From Clostridia bacterium (GTDB lineage Bacteria > Bacillota > Clostridia > SK-Y3): a DNA stretch of 37,400 bases. Below are positions 1 through 6,923 of this stretch, one piece after another (within the stretch, counting starts at the first letter, position 1; each line of letters opens with the position of its first letter). The stretch lies in contig SKGK01000150.1 of assembly GCA_007117465.1 (NCBI GenBank), positions 1 through 37,400 on the forward strand, in the 5' to 3' direction. The position numbers and the translations under genes were made by a program. The notes under the pieces were generated by a model. The model did not search any database. It was given only the letters and a program-made list of their open reading frames with translations, and was not told the origin of the DNA.

Positions 1-680
1 GCTCACAAAGCTATTATGATTCTGGCGGATGGCGTGCAAGCTGGGCTGGAGAAGGTGGCGGGGTACTGCTTAATCAAGATCCACATCAGCTGGATTTATG
101 GCAATGGATTTGTGGCATGCCCAAAAAAGTACGTGCATTTTGTGCCTTTGGAAAATACCATGATATCGAAGTAGAAGATGATGTAACGGCATATGTAGAA
201 TATGAAAATGGTGCAACAGGTGTATTTATAACTAGCACTGGAGAGACGCCGGGCACCAATCGCTTTGAAGTGACGGGAGACAGAGGCAAAATCGTCGTTG
301 AAGGCGGCAAGCTTACATTTTGGCGCACACGTATTGGGGAAAGACAATTTAACGCGGAATTTACCGATGGATTTGGAGAGCCTGAGTGCTGGAAATGTGA
401 AGTGCCGATAAAAGGGGAAGAGACAAAACATGTAGGTATCATGACGAACTTTGTAGAGGCAATTTTAAAAGGGACTAAGCTCCTTGCCCCTGGTATTGAA
501 GGAATTCGAGGACTTAGCATTTCAAATGCCATGCATTTATCCGCATGGACAGATGATTGGGTAGAAATGCCGATTGATGAGGATTTGTTTTATGAAGAAT
601 TACAAACGCGCATTAAGACATCCACCTATAAGAAAAAAGAAGCAAATAAAACAACGCTAGATGTGTCAGGAACACATTGA
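1..680 (+). CDS. Gfo/Idh/MocA family oxidoreductase, C-terminal part (start outside window)
   Basis: The open frame runs in from the left edge (first whole codon at base 3), so the ATG at 117 in the ORF track is internal. The upstream codons read SYYDSGGWRASWAGEGGGVLLNQDPHQLDLWQW. This matches the start of the C-terminal substrate-binding domain of NAD(P)-dependent sugar/cyclitol dehydrogenases, where the glycine-rich GEGGG...NQ.PHQLDL stretch carries the catalytic-type His. The N-terminal Rossmann fold is missing only because the window begins here. The rest (GATGVFITSTGETPG, GDRGKIVVEGGKL) is the usual beta-sheet domain. It is followed by a paralogous oxidoreductase and a xylose-isomerase-like protein, which suggests a sugar or inositol-like catabolic operon. 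The substrate cannot be read from the sequence. Family assignment is firm; function is open. Confidence 0.9.
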   Translation, partial: SQSYYDSGGWRASWAGEGGGVLLNQDPHQLDLWQWICGMPKKVRAFCAFGKYHDIEVEDDVTAYVEYENGATGVFITSTGETPGTNRFEVTGDRGKIVVEGGKLTFWRTRIGERQFNAEFTDGFGEPECWKCEVPIKGEETKHVGIMTNFVEAILKGTKLLAPGIEGIRGLSISNAMHLSAWTDDWVEMPIDEDLFYEELQTRIKTSTYKKKEANKTTLDVSGTH

Positions 681-733
681 GAAAGTTTGACAGCAGACAG
701 TCGCTTAGTTCGACAGGAAAAGAGTAAAAGAAG

Positions 734-1756
734 GTGACAGGATTGGAGAAATTAAAGGTAGGCATTATTGGGTGTGGGGCGATTTCGGGGGTGCATGCCG
801 ATGCGATAATGTCTAGTGAAAATGCAGTATTAACGGCAGTTGCTGATATAGATCAAGACGTTTGTAAAGAAGCAGCACAGCGTTATGGTTGTACAGGGTA
901 TACAGATTATTACGATATGATAAGAAGTGAAGCGATAGATGCGGTGCATATCTGTACGCCCCATTATTTGCACGTACCGATGGCGATACAAGCGCTTAAG
1001 GCAGGCAAACATGTAATGGTAGAAAAGCCAATTGCGATAGGGGTAGAAGAAGCGGGAGAACTTATAGAAGTAGCAAAAGCAGCAGGCAAGCATTTAGGAG
1101 TAGCTTTTCAAAATCGCTATAATAATACGTCAAAGCAAGCAAAAGCACTGTTAGAGAAAAAAGCACTTGGAGAGATAAAAGGAATAAAAGGTCTTGTTAC
1201 TTGGTATAGGGATGAAGCATACTACAAGGACAGTAGTTGGCGAGGAAGACATGACACAGAAGGTGGAGGTGTGCTGATCAATCAAGCAATTCACACACTA
1301 GATTTGATGCAGTGGTTTGGTGGAGAGATGCTAGCGATTAAAGGGAATATCGATACGCGCATGTTAGATACGGTCATTGAAGTAGAAGATACCGCAGATG
1401 CTACGGTCTATTATGACAAAGGGGCAGTGGGAATCTTTTATGCTACTAATTGCTTTACTACTAATTCATCGGTGGAGATTGAAATTCATTGTGAAAAAGG
1501 AATGTTAACTATAAAAGATGGTGAACTTACAAAAGTTTGTGATGGTAAAAAGGAAATGGTAGTAGATGACCATCATGACGGTAAATACAAAAGTTACTGG
1601 GGAGATAGCCATAAAAAGCTGATTGAAAGCTTTTATAAAGGGATTATCACAGATGACGAGACATATTATGTTACAGGTGAGCAAAGTATTTGTGCATTAG
1701 AAATGATAAAGGGGATATATGCCTCAGCAAAAACAGGAAAAAAATATTATTTTTAG
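734..1756 (+). CDS. Gfo/Idh/MocA family NAD(P)-dependent oxidoreductase
   Basis: This is a full-length 340-residue member of the Gfo/Idh/MocA family. The N-terminus has the Rossmann dinucleotide motif (VGIIGCGAISGVHADAI, about residues 9-25). The conserved EKPIAI segment with its catalytic-type Lys lies near residue 98. The C-terminal domain carries GGGVLINQAIHTLDLMQW. The family oxidises or reduces hydroxyls of sugars, sugar acids or cyclitols with NAD(P). It follows a paralogue after 53 bp and precedes an isomerase/epimerase gene after 12 bp, so the three are probably co-transcribed. The start is uncertain: GTG at 734 gives the longest frame, but TTG at 743 has a better-placed AAGGTGA-like ribosome binding site. 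Either choice leaves the Rossmann motif whole. Confidence 0.9.
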   Translation: MTGLEKLKVGIIGCGAISGVHADAIMSSENAVLTAVADIDQDVCKEAAQRYGCTGYTDYYDMIRSEAIDAVHICTPHYLHVPMAIQALKAGKHVMVEKPIAIGVEEAGELIEVAKAAGKHLGVAFQNRYNNTSKQAKALLEKKALGEIKGIKGLVTWYRDEAYYKDSSWRGRHDTEGGGVLINQAIHTLDLMQWFGGEMLAIKGNIDTRMLDTVIEVEDTADATVYYDKGAVGIFYATNCFTTNSSVEIEIHCEKGMLTIKDGELTKVCDGKKEMVVDDHHDGKYKSYWGDSHKKLIESFYKGIITDDETYYVTGEQSICALEMIKGIYASAKTGKKYYF

Positions 1757-1768
1757 GAGGAATAAGTA

Positions 1769-2536
1769 ATGGCAGATTTAAAGATTGCAGCACAACTTTT
1801 TACATTGAGGGAGTATTTGAAAACACCAGAAGATATAGCGAAAACGCTTAAAAAGGTAAAAGAGATAGGATATGATGCTGTACAAGTATCAGCTATCGGG
1901 CCTATTGATCCGAAAGAACTTAAAGCATTAGTGGATAAAGAGGGATTAACCATTTGTGTTACTCATATACCATATGACCGTTTGTGGAATAATTTGGACG
2001 CTGTAATAGAGGATCATAAATTGTGGGATTGCAAATATGTAGGACTAGGCGCTATGCCAGAAGAGTATAGAGAGAACAAAGAAGGATATGTTAGGTTTGC
2101 AAAAGAAGCATCAGAAGTCGGTAGAAAATTAGCAAAGCATGGGCTTAAGTTTGTATATCATAACCATAATTTTGAATTCCGAAATTTTGATGGACAAACG
2201 GGTATGGACATTCTTTTTAATGAAACCGATCCTGAAGTATTTGATTTTGAATTAGATACGTATTGGGTTCAGGCAGGTGGAGCAGATCCAATTGTTTGGA
2301 TTAAAAAAGTGGCAGGACGTATGGATGTTGTTCATTTTAAAGATATGATGATTGATAAAGAAAGAAAACAGATATTTGCTGAAGTAGGTGAAGGTAACTT
2401 AAACTGGCCAGGTATTATAGCAGCTTGCAAAGAAATTGGCGTAAAATGGGCACCTGTAGAACAAGATAGATGCTTAAGAGATCCATTTGAAAGTTTAGCA
2501 ATTAGCTATAAGAATCTTAAAAAGATGGGATTTTAA
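1769..2536 (+). CDS. Sugar phosphate isomerase/epimerase-like TIM barrel protein
   Basis: This 255-residue protein has the xylose-isomerase-like TIM barrel pattern: an N-terminal AAQLFTLREYLKTPEDIAKTLKKVKEIGYDAVQ, a central LKFVYHNHNFEF strand, then FDFELDTYWVQAGG, VVHFKDM and EVGEGNLNW. The spaced Glu/Asp/His residues (HNHNFEF, ELDTYW, HFKD, E.GEG) are those that usually bind a divalent metal in IolE/IolI and related enzymes. A perfect AGGAGG site overlaps the end of the upstream oxidoreductase, and ATG follows eight bases later. The pairing with two Gfo/Idh/MocA dehydrogenases is typical of catabolic operons that oxidise, epimerise and reduce a sugar or cyclitol. The substrate is unknown. 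A shared terminator with the convergent aroA operon follows. Confidence 0.88.
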   Translation: MADLKIAAQLFTLREYLKTPEDIAKTLKKVKEIGYDAVQVSAIGPIDPKELKALVDKEGLTICVTHIPYDRLWNNLDAVIEDHKLWDCKYVGLGAMPEEYRENKEGYVRFAKEASEVGRKLAKHGLKFVYHNHNFEFRNFDGQTGMDILFNETDPEVFDFELDTYWVQAGGADPIVWIKKVAGRMDVVHFKDMMIDKERKQIFAEVGEGNLNWPGIIAACKEIGVKWAPVEQDRCLRDPFESLAISYKNLKKMGF

Positions 2537-2561
2537 TTTCCAACAAATATTATATCAATTG

Positions 2562-2600
2562 AAAAAGACGGACAGCCAATATAGGTTGCCCGTCTTTTTT
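2562..2600. terminator. Bidirectional intrinsic terminator between convergent operons
   Basis: AAAAGACGG...CCGTCTTTT arms close a GC-rich inner stem (CAGCC/GGTTG, with wobble pairs). Runs of A and T lie on both flanks, so the hairpin can end the sugar operon on the plus strand and the aro operon on the minus strand. Confidence 0.85.
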
Positions 2601-2611
2601 GCCTAAAAGTT

Positions 2612-3889
2612 TTATTTTTGAAGATCTTGCAATAATTTAAAATATCTTGGAAAAGAAATATTTACAGCATCTGCGCCATTTATTTTTGAGGGCCCATTGG
2701 CACATAACGCTGCAATTGACATTGACATCGCAATTCGGTGATCGTTATAGGATTCAAAACAAGCGCTTTTAAAAGCATTTCCGCCATTAATGATCATACC
2801 ATCAGATGTTTCTTCAATATCAATGCCTGCTTTTTTAAGCTCAGTTACTACTGTTTGAATGCGATTAGACTCTTTTACTTTTAATTCTGCCGCATCTTTA
2901 ATGACGGTAGTGCCACAAGCCGCCGCTGCCGCTACTGCAATGATAGGGATCTCATCAATGAGTCGTGGGATAATATCTCCTTCAATAATGGTGCCATGTA
3001 GAGAAGAGGTAGTAACGGTAATGTCTGCTACCTCTTCATTGTTTATAAGTCTTTGGTTAGATAACGCCATTTTTGCTCCCATGGCATTAAGCACATCAAC
3101 AATACCCGTGCGTGTAGGATTCATTCCGATATTTCGAATGGTGATTTCTGAATGGGGCAACATTAATCCAGCCACCATAAAGTATGCTGCAGAAGAAATA
3201 TCTCCAGGAACGGTTATTTTTTGTGCTTCTAATTTAGGATAAGGCATGCAATGAATATCAAGTCCTGATGTGTAAATATCCGCACCAAAATGCGTGAGCA
3301 TGCGCTCAGAATGGTCTCGTGATTTTGCAGGTTCAATCAGGTGCGTTTCACCTTCTGCATACAAACCTGCCAATAAAAGTGCTGATTTTACTTGTGCACT
3401 TGCGATAGGCAGATGGTACGTTATACCTTTTAGTGCGCTTCCGTTGAGGGTAAGGGGACATAAAGTACTCGCTTGTGTCCCTGAAATATCAGCGCCCATC
3501 GTTTTTAAGGGATTAATGACACGATCCATCGGTCTTTTGCGAATGGAAGAATCACCATCTAGGATGGAGCTAAAATGCTGGCCAGCAAGTAGTCCAAGCA
3601 TTAAACGGGTAGTTGTCCCTGAGTTGCCAGTATATAAAATATCAACAGGACATGATAGTCCATGGAGTCCTTTACCAAAAACAAGTACTTTATCTTTTGA
3701 AACGTCAATCTGTATGCCTAATTTGTGAAAACATTTGATGGTATTTAGACAATCTTCACCCATCAAAAACCCATCAATTTCTGTCTTGCCTTGAGCAATT
3801 GCCCCGAGCATAACAGCACGATGTGAAATGGACTTATCGCCAGGAACGGTGATTTCACCTTTTAAATGATTAGTTGGCTGAATGATCAT
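2612..3889 (-). CDS. aroA: 3-phosphoshikimate 1-carboxyvinyltransferase (EPSP synthase)
   Basis: AroA transfers the enolpyruvyl group of PEP to shikimate-3-phosphate, the sixth shikimate step. At 425 residues it has normal length. Visible motifs are PGDKSISHRA (17-26), GNSGTTTRLM (88-97), SAQVKSALLLAGLY (164-177), RDHSERM (191-197), NPTR (257-260), KESNRIQ (339-345) and NDHRIAMS (382-389). The set GDKS, SAQVK, RDHSE and NPTR matches the published signature of class II EPSP synthases, the naturally glyphosate-tolerant class typical of many Gram-positives. The tolerance is family inference, not seen directly. The gene starts 15 bp after the tyrA stop with an AAGGAG site, so it is the last gene of the DAHP synthase-tyrA-aroA operon. 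Confidence 0.97.
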   Translation of the reverse strand: MIIQPTNHLKGEITVPGDKSISHRAVMLGAIAQGKTEIDGFLMGEDCLNTIKCFHKLGIQIDVSKDKVLVFGKGLHGLSCPVDILYTGNSGTTTRLMLGLLAGQHFSSILDGDSSIRKRPMDRVINPLKTMGADISGTQASTLCPLTLNGSALKGITYHLPIASAQVKSALLLAGLYAEGETHLIEPAKSRDHSERMLTHFGADIYTSGLDIHCMPYPKLEAQKITVPGDISSAAYFMVAGLMLPHSEITIRNIGMNPTRTGIVDVLNAMGAKMALSNQRLINNEEVADITVTTSSLHGTIIEGDIIPRLIDEIPIIAVAAAAACGTTVIKDAAELKVKESNRIQTVVTELKKAGIDIEETSDGMIINGGNAFKSACFESYNDHRIAMSMSIAALCANGPSKINGADAVNISFPRYFKLLQDLQK

Positions 3890-3904
3890 ATTAATAACTC
3901 CTTT

Positions 3905-5005
3905 TTAGTTAGTTCGGACAACAGAATATCCTTGTGCTTGTAAGATTTGCTGTGCCTTTTGTGCACTCTTTACATCTGGCAAGCTGATAATTAAAACGCC
4001 ACCTTCATATTCTCGGTTATTAGAAATATTAAGGTTTTTAATACTAATTGAATGCTCGCCTAAAATTGTTGCGATTTTTCCAATAATACCTGGTTTATCT
4101 ACGACGTCGACAACTAATTCATACATACCAGGAATAAGGCTTGTTTGTTTGGCAGTGAATGTATCGCGGTATTGTTTGGCGCTATCAAATATATCATAAA
4201 CCTGCTCATCATTATGCTGCATAAGAGCCGATTTAAATTCTTCTAATGATTGTATATAATATGTTAGCATCTCAGAGATTGCCGAACTATTACTAGTACA
4301 AATGGTCTGCCACATTTTAGCATTGGAAGATGAAATTCTAGTAATATCTTTAAATCCGCCAGCTGCCAATTTTTGCATATGTTTATCATCCGTATCTAAA
4401 GCACTAACCATATTTACGAGCAGCGCTGAAATGACATGAGGGACATGACTAATCGCACTTGTAACTTTATCGTGTAGACAGGCAGAAAGCGTAATCGTAA
4501 AACTTCCCCATGCCTTTATAAGTGCTTGTAGCACTGAGATATCAACATTAGTACATTTGCTGCAAGGGACAAGTAAGTAATATGCATTTTCAAACAAATG
4601 ACATTTGCTAGCGGTATAGCCTGACTTTTCAGAACCTGCCATAGGATGACCTCCTACAAAACGAAAATTCTGTGGGAGATTTTCAATTTCATTAATAAGT
4701 GCTGATTTTGTGCTGCCTACATCGGTTAGAATACATGTTGGTTTAATAACAGGAAGTAATCTTTTAACCCATCTAGTGGTTTCGTGCACAGGCGTACAAA
4801 TAAAAATAATATCTGATTCGCCTACGTTTGATGTAATGCTTTGCGTACCGTAAGATATAATGTTATCGGCTAATGCCTGCTCAATAGTTGGTAGATGCGT
4901 ATCAATGCCTATGATACAGTCAATCCCGTTTCGCTCCTTTAAGGCTTTGGCAATAGAGCCACCAATCAGACCTAATCCGATAACTGTAACTGTGCCAATA
5001 TTCAT
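3905..5005 (-). CDS. tyrA: Prephenate dehydrogenase with C-terminal ACT domain
   Basis: TyrA oxidatively decarboxylates prephenate to 4-hydroxyphenylpyruvate, the committed tyrosine step. The 366-residue protein begins with the NAD-binding GLGLIGGS (10-17). It has CTPVHET (70-76), TDVGSTKSAL (94-103) and the family hallmark GGHPMAGSEKSG (118-129). An ACT domain (about 294-366, ELVVDVVDKPGIIGKIA) probably mediates feedback by an amino acid. I place the start at ATG 5005, seven bases behind a GGAGGAGG site. The ORF-track version adds 14 codons that are read-through from the end of the upstream structured element. It lies between DAHP synthase and aroA. The gap to DAHP synthase is unusually long (420 bp) because of that element. 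Confidence 0.96.
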   Translation of the reverse strand: MNIGTVTVIGLGLIGGSIAKALKERNGIDCIIGIDTHLPTIEQALADNIISYGTQSITSNVGESDIIFICTPVHETTRWVKRLLPVIKPTCILTDVGSTKSALINEIENLPQNFRFVGGHPMAGSEKSGYTASKCHLFENAYYLLVPCSKCTNVDISVLQALIKAWGSFTITLSACLHDKVTSAISHVPHVISALLVNMVSALDTDDKHMQKLAAGGFKDITRISSSNAKMWQTICTSNSSAISEMLTYYIQSLEEFKSALMQHNDEQVYDIFDSAKQYRDTFTAKQTSLIPGMYELVVDVVDKPGIIGKIATILGEHSISIKNLNISNNREYEGGVLIISLPDVKSAQKAQQILQAQGYSVVRTN

Positions 5006-5029
5006 AAAATCCTCCTCCTTTACATATCT

Positions 5030-5061
5030 CGTGGTTAGGGCTGTCAAACCCTTTAGCCACG
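5030..5061 (-). promoter_or_regulatory. Hairpin directly upstream of the tyrA ribosome binding site
   Basis: CGTGGTTA (5030-5037) pairs with TAGCCACG (5054-5061), and GGG/CCC extends it inward across a two-base bulge. In the tyrA mRNA this stem ends about a dozen bases before the GGAGGAGG site, so it could influence tyrA translation or mRNA stability. It uses the terminal repeat of the 387-bp element. Any regulatory role is inference. Confidence 0.4.
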
Positions 5062-5145
5062 GTATTTTTTACATCGGCTACATGTAGTCGATGTAACTCA
5101 AAATCCATCTGATAGACTATTAAAATCTTGACTTCATGAACCGAC

Positions 5146-5245
5146 TTGGTATGCTGATACAGGCTTGGGAACAGTCTCCACACCTAGCCAAAAAGCAGGC
5201 TAGGTATGAAGCCTGTTGGCACGCTGTGCCAGCCTAGCATACCAG
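5146..5245. ncRNA. Multi-helix junction inside the aro-operon element (candidate structured RNA)
   Basis: Four perfect helices nest in about 100 bases. The outer stem is TGGTATGCT/AGCATACCA (5147-5155 with 5236-5244). Inside it, ACAGGCTT/AAGCCTGT (5159-5166 with 5209-5216) encloses ACCTAGCC/GGCTAGGT (5182-5189 with 5198-5205). Beside that arm sits TGGCAC-GCT-GTGCCA (5217-5231). This branched fold is far more ordered than a chance intergenic sequence. Being built of inverted repeats, it could form on either strand. In the operon it would be transcribed in the minus direction. I do not recognise an RNA family. Confidence 0.45.
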
Positions 5246-5425
5246 TTCCTAAAGTAAAGACATGAAAAGTCGTTGTCTGTCTTTAGTGCAAACGTTCAAC
5301 ATGGACTACTTCAACTACTATAACTACACACCACGAGATAGGAGTGTAGTCCATGTAAAAAACATGTACATCGACTACTTTAACTACTATATTTTTTAAC
5401 CACGAGATATCATTTTACAGTGTAG

Positions 5426-6439
5426 CTAAAAAGTTCTCTCGACAATAGGAGCGAGTTTATGGATGATAACGCAAAGTTCATTAAACTGCTCTGGTGTAAG
5501 AGATTGGGGGCCATCAGATAGTGCATGTCTAGGATCAGGGTGAGCTTCTATGATAAGTCCATCTGCACCCGCAGCGATGGCAGCGCGACTTAAAGGCAAT
5601 ACATATTCCCATTTGCCTGCAGCATGACTAGGGTCTACCATAACAGGCAGATGTGTCTTGCTCTTGATTACAGGAATAGAACTTAAGTCTAACGTGTTGC
5701 GTGTTGCTGTCTCAAACGTGCGAATACCACGTTCGCAGAGCACAACATTATAATTACCCTCACTCATGATATATTCAGCGGCATTAATCCACTCTTCAAT
5801 GGTGGCAGATAAGCCACGTTTTAGTAGTACGGGTTTGTTGGTTTTGCCAAGCTCTCGTAGAAGGTGAAAATTATGCATGTTACGCGCTCCTACCTGAAAC
5901 ATATCAACATATTTATCCGCAATTGCAATAGATTCTAAACTAATAATCTCGGTGATGAGTTTTAGACCAAATTGTTCTTTGGCCTCTTTCATATATTTTA
6001 AACCTGCTTCTTCTAATCCTTGAAATGAATACGGAGAAGTTCTCGGTTTATATGCGCCGCCCCTTAAAAATTGCGCACCAGATTTACAGATAGTCTCGCT
6101 AATGGTTAGTATTTGGTCGCGACTCTCAACAGCACAAGGGCCTCCCATTATTACAAGTTGCTCTCCACCAATTTTCACACCATCTACATCAACAACAGAT
6201 ACTTCTGGTTTAAATGTTTTGCTAGCGAGTTTGTAAGATTCTAAAATGGGAACGAGCTTATCAACGCCTGGCATTAGTTCAAGCGGAACATCACTTAATT
6301 TGCGCTCATTTCCAATGGCGCCAATAATGGTTACCTCAGAACCCTCTGAAATGTGTACACCAAACGATAATTTTTTAAGTACATTACATACGTCTTGTAC
6401 TTGTTTTTCTTCTGAATACGGTTTCATTACAATAATCAT
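5426..6439 (-). CDS. aroF: 3-deoxy-7-phosphoheptulonate synthase (DAHP synthase)
   Basis: This enzyme condenses PEP with erythrose-4-phosphate, the entry step of the shikimate pathway. The 337-residue protein has a short N-terminal ferredoxin-like domain (about 1-75, starting [11 protein letters not shown]). The beta-type TIM barrel follows, with GGPCAVES (99-106), [18 protein letters not shown] (124-141), [25 protein letters not shown] and VDPSHAAGK. This domain order is that of the Thermotoga/Bacillus-type enzymes, where the N-terminal domain is the feedback site. It is the first gene of the minus-strand operon with tyrA and aroA. Start ATG 6439 is preceded by a GGAAGG site. A strong 11-bp inverted repeat lies just upstream. 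Naming between aroF, aroG and aroA varies among Firmicutes; the reaction is not in doubt. Confidence 0.96.
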   Translation of the reverse strand: MIIVMKPYSEEKQVQDVCNVLKKLSFGVHISEGSEVTIIGAIGNERKLSDVPLELMPGVDKLVPILESYKLASKTFKPEVSVVDVDGVKIGGEQLVIMGGPCAVESRDQILTISETICKSGAQFLRGGAYKPRTSPYSFQGLEEAGLKYMKEAKEQFGLKLITEIISLESIAIADKYVDMFQVGARNMHNFHLLRELGKTNKPVLLKRGLSATIEEWINAAEYIMSEGNYNVVLCERGIRTFETATRNTLDLSSIPVIKSKTHLPVMVDPSHAAGKWEYVLPLSRAAIAAGADGLIIEAHPDPRHALSDGPQSLTPEQFNELCVIIHKLAPIVERTF

Positions 6440-6461
6440 ATTACCAATCCTTCCTTTCTAC

Positions 6462-6488
6462 TTTGAAAATGAAACGCTCATTTTCAAA
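6462..6488 (-). promoter_or_regulatory. Perfect 11-bp inverted repeat in the DAHP synthase leader
   Basis: TTTGAAAATGA (6462-6472) and its exact complement TCATTTTCAAA (6478-6488) are separated by five bases. The pair sits about 10 bases upstream of the ribosome binding site of the first aro gene. It could be an operator for a dimeric repressor or an mRNA hairpin. No T-run follows, so it is not a simple attenuator. Confidence 0.5.
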
Positions 6489-6522
6489 TCACTTACTTTT
6501 GAATAGTTTTACCGTTTTTACC

Positions 6523-6531
6523 ATCATACCA
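6523..6531 (-). promoter_or_regulatory. Possible extended -10 promoter for the aro operon
   Basis: On the minus strand the sequence TGGTATGAT has the TGnTATGAT form of an extended -10 element, about 85 bases from the DAHP synthase start and upstream of the 11-bp inverted repeat. No good -35 hexamer is seen. Confidence 0.3.
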
Positions 6532-6923
6532 TACTACTATATCTATTATATAAGAAAAACCGAAAAAAGAAAATAGTATTCAGGTTGTTTTTTGAAAAAA
6601 GACCTGTCGGCATATTATTTCCATGGTTTATTTGATAAATATTGAATAAAATAACACACATTTCGTATATTTATTATAAATTTGCTAAAAAGTATTTTGC
6701 GTATTTTATACAAAATTCCTATAAAAATTTTTCTAATTTTATAAAAAAGTTTTATAAAAAAAAGGAAAAATGGAAAACATATCGAATAATAATATATAGT
6801 AGTCCACGTAGTTTGGCAAAAGCGCAGGAATATATTTGATACTCGCATGATTATTTATGAAATTAGATAGAGATGGAAGTCTTCTATTCTCTACTAAAAT
6901 ATATGATTTAAGGGGGAAAATAT
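6532..6923. other. AT-rich divergent intergenic region, no gene recognised
   Basis: This stretch between the divergent DAHP synthase and EF-G-like genes is extremely AT-rich, with A and T tracts dominating about 6620-6800. It holds one imperfect hairpin (CAGGT...ACCTG around TTTTTT/AAAAAA, about 6581-6606) without a following T-run. Short ORFs in the track (Lys/Ile/Tyr/Phe only) are composition artefacts. It presumably contains the upstream promoter for the EF-G-like gene, but I cannot place hexamers with confidence. AAGGGGG at 6910-6916 is the ribosome binding site of that gene. Confidence 0.5.

Larger units (their letters stand above)
5024..5410. mobile_element. 387-bp inverted-repeat-bounded structured element between DAHP synthase and tyrA
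   Basis: Both ends carry the same 14-bp inverted repeat ATATCTCGTGGTTA (5024-5037, complement at 5397-5410). There is no credible ORF inside. If it is removed, DAHP synthase and tyrA would be 33 bp apart, like other genes of the operon. The interior is packed with inverted repeats (listed separately). It also has two imperfect direct copies of a roughly 44-base unit beginning ACATGGACTACTT (5300) and ACATCGACTACTT (5366), each ending in CCACGAGATA. I see no clean target-site duplication; TTTAC occurs on both sides but is not equally adjacent. A non-autonomous MITE-like element or a mobile structured RNA fits best. The family is not recognised. Confidence 0.55.

Noticed and set aside
5006-5047. 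14-residue N-terminal extension of TyrA
   Set aside because: It reads through the ribosome binding site and the terminal repeat of the inserted element; ATG 5005 is correctly spaced.
5024-5410. CRISPR array or attenuator in the DAHP synthase-tyrA gap
   Set aside because: The direct repeats are only two and imperfect, with no regular spacers. No single terminator followed by a T-run is seen in the direction of the aro operon.
6642-6839. Short ORFs on both strands in the AT-rich intergenic region (65-77 codons)
   Set aside because: They consist almost only of Lys, Ile, Tyr, Phe and Asn from A/T tracts, overlap each other on opposite strands and have no ribosome binding site.
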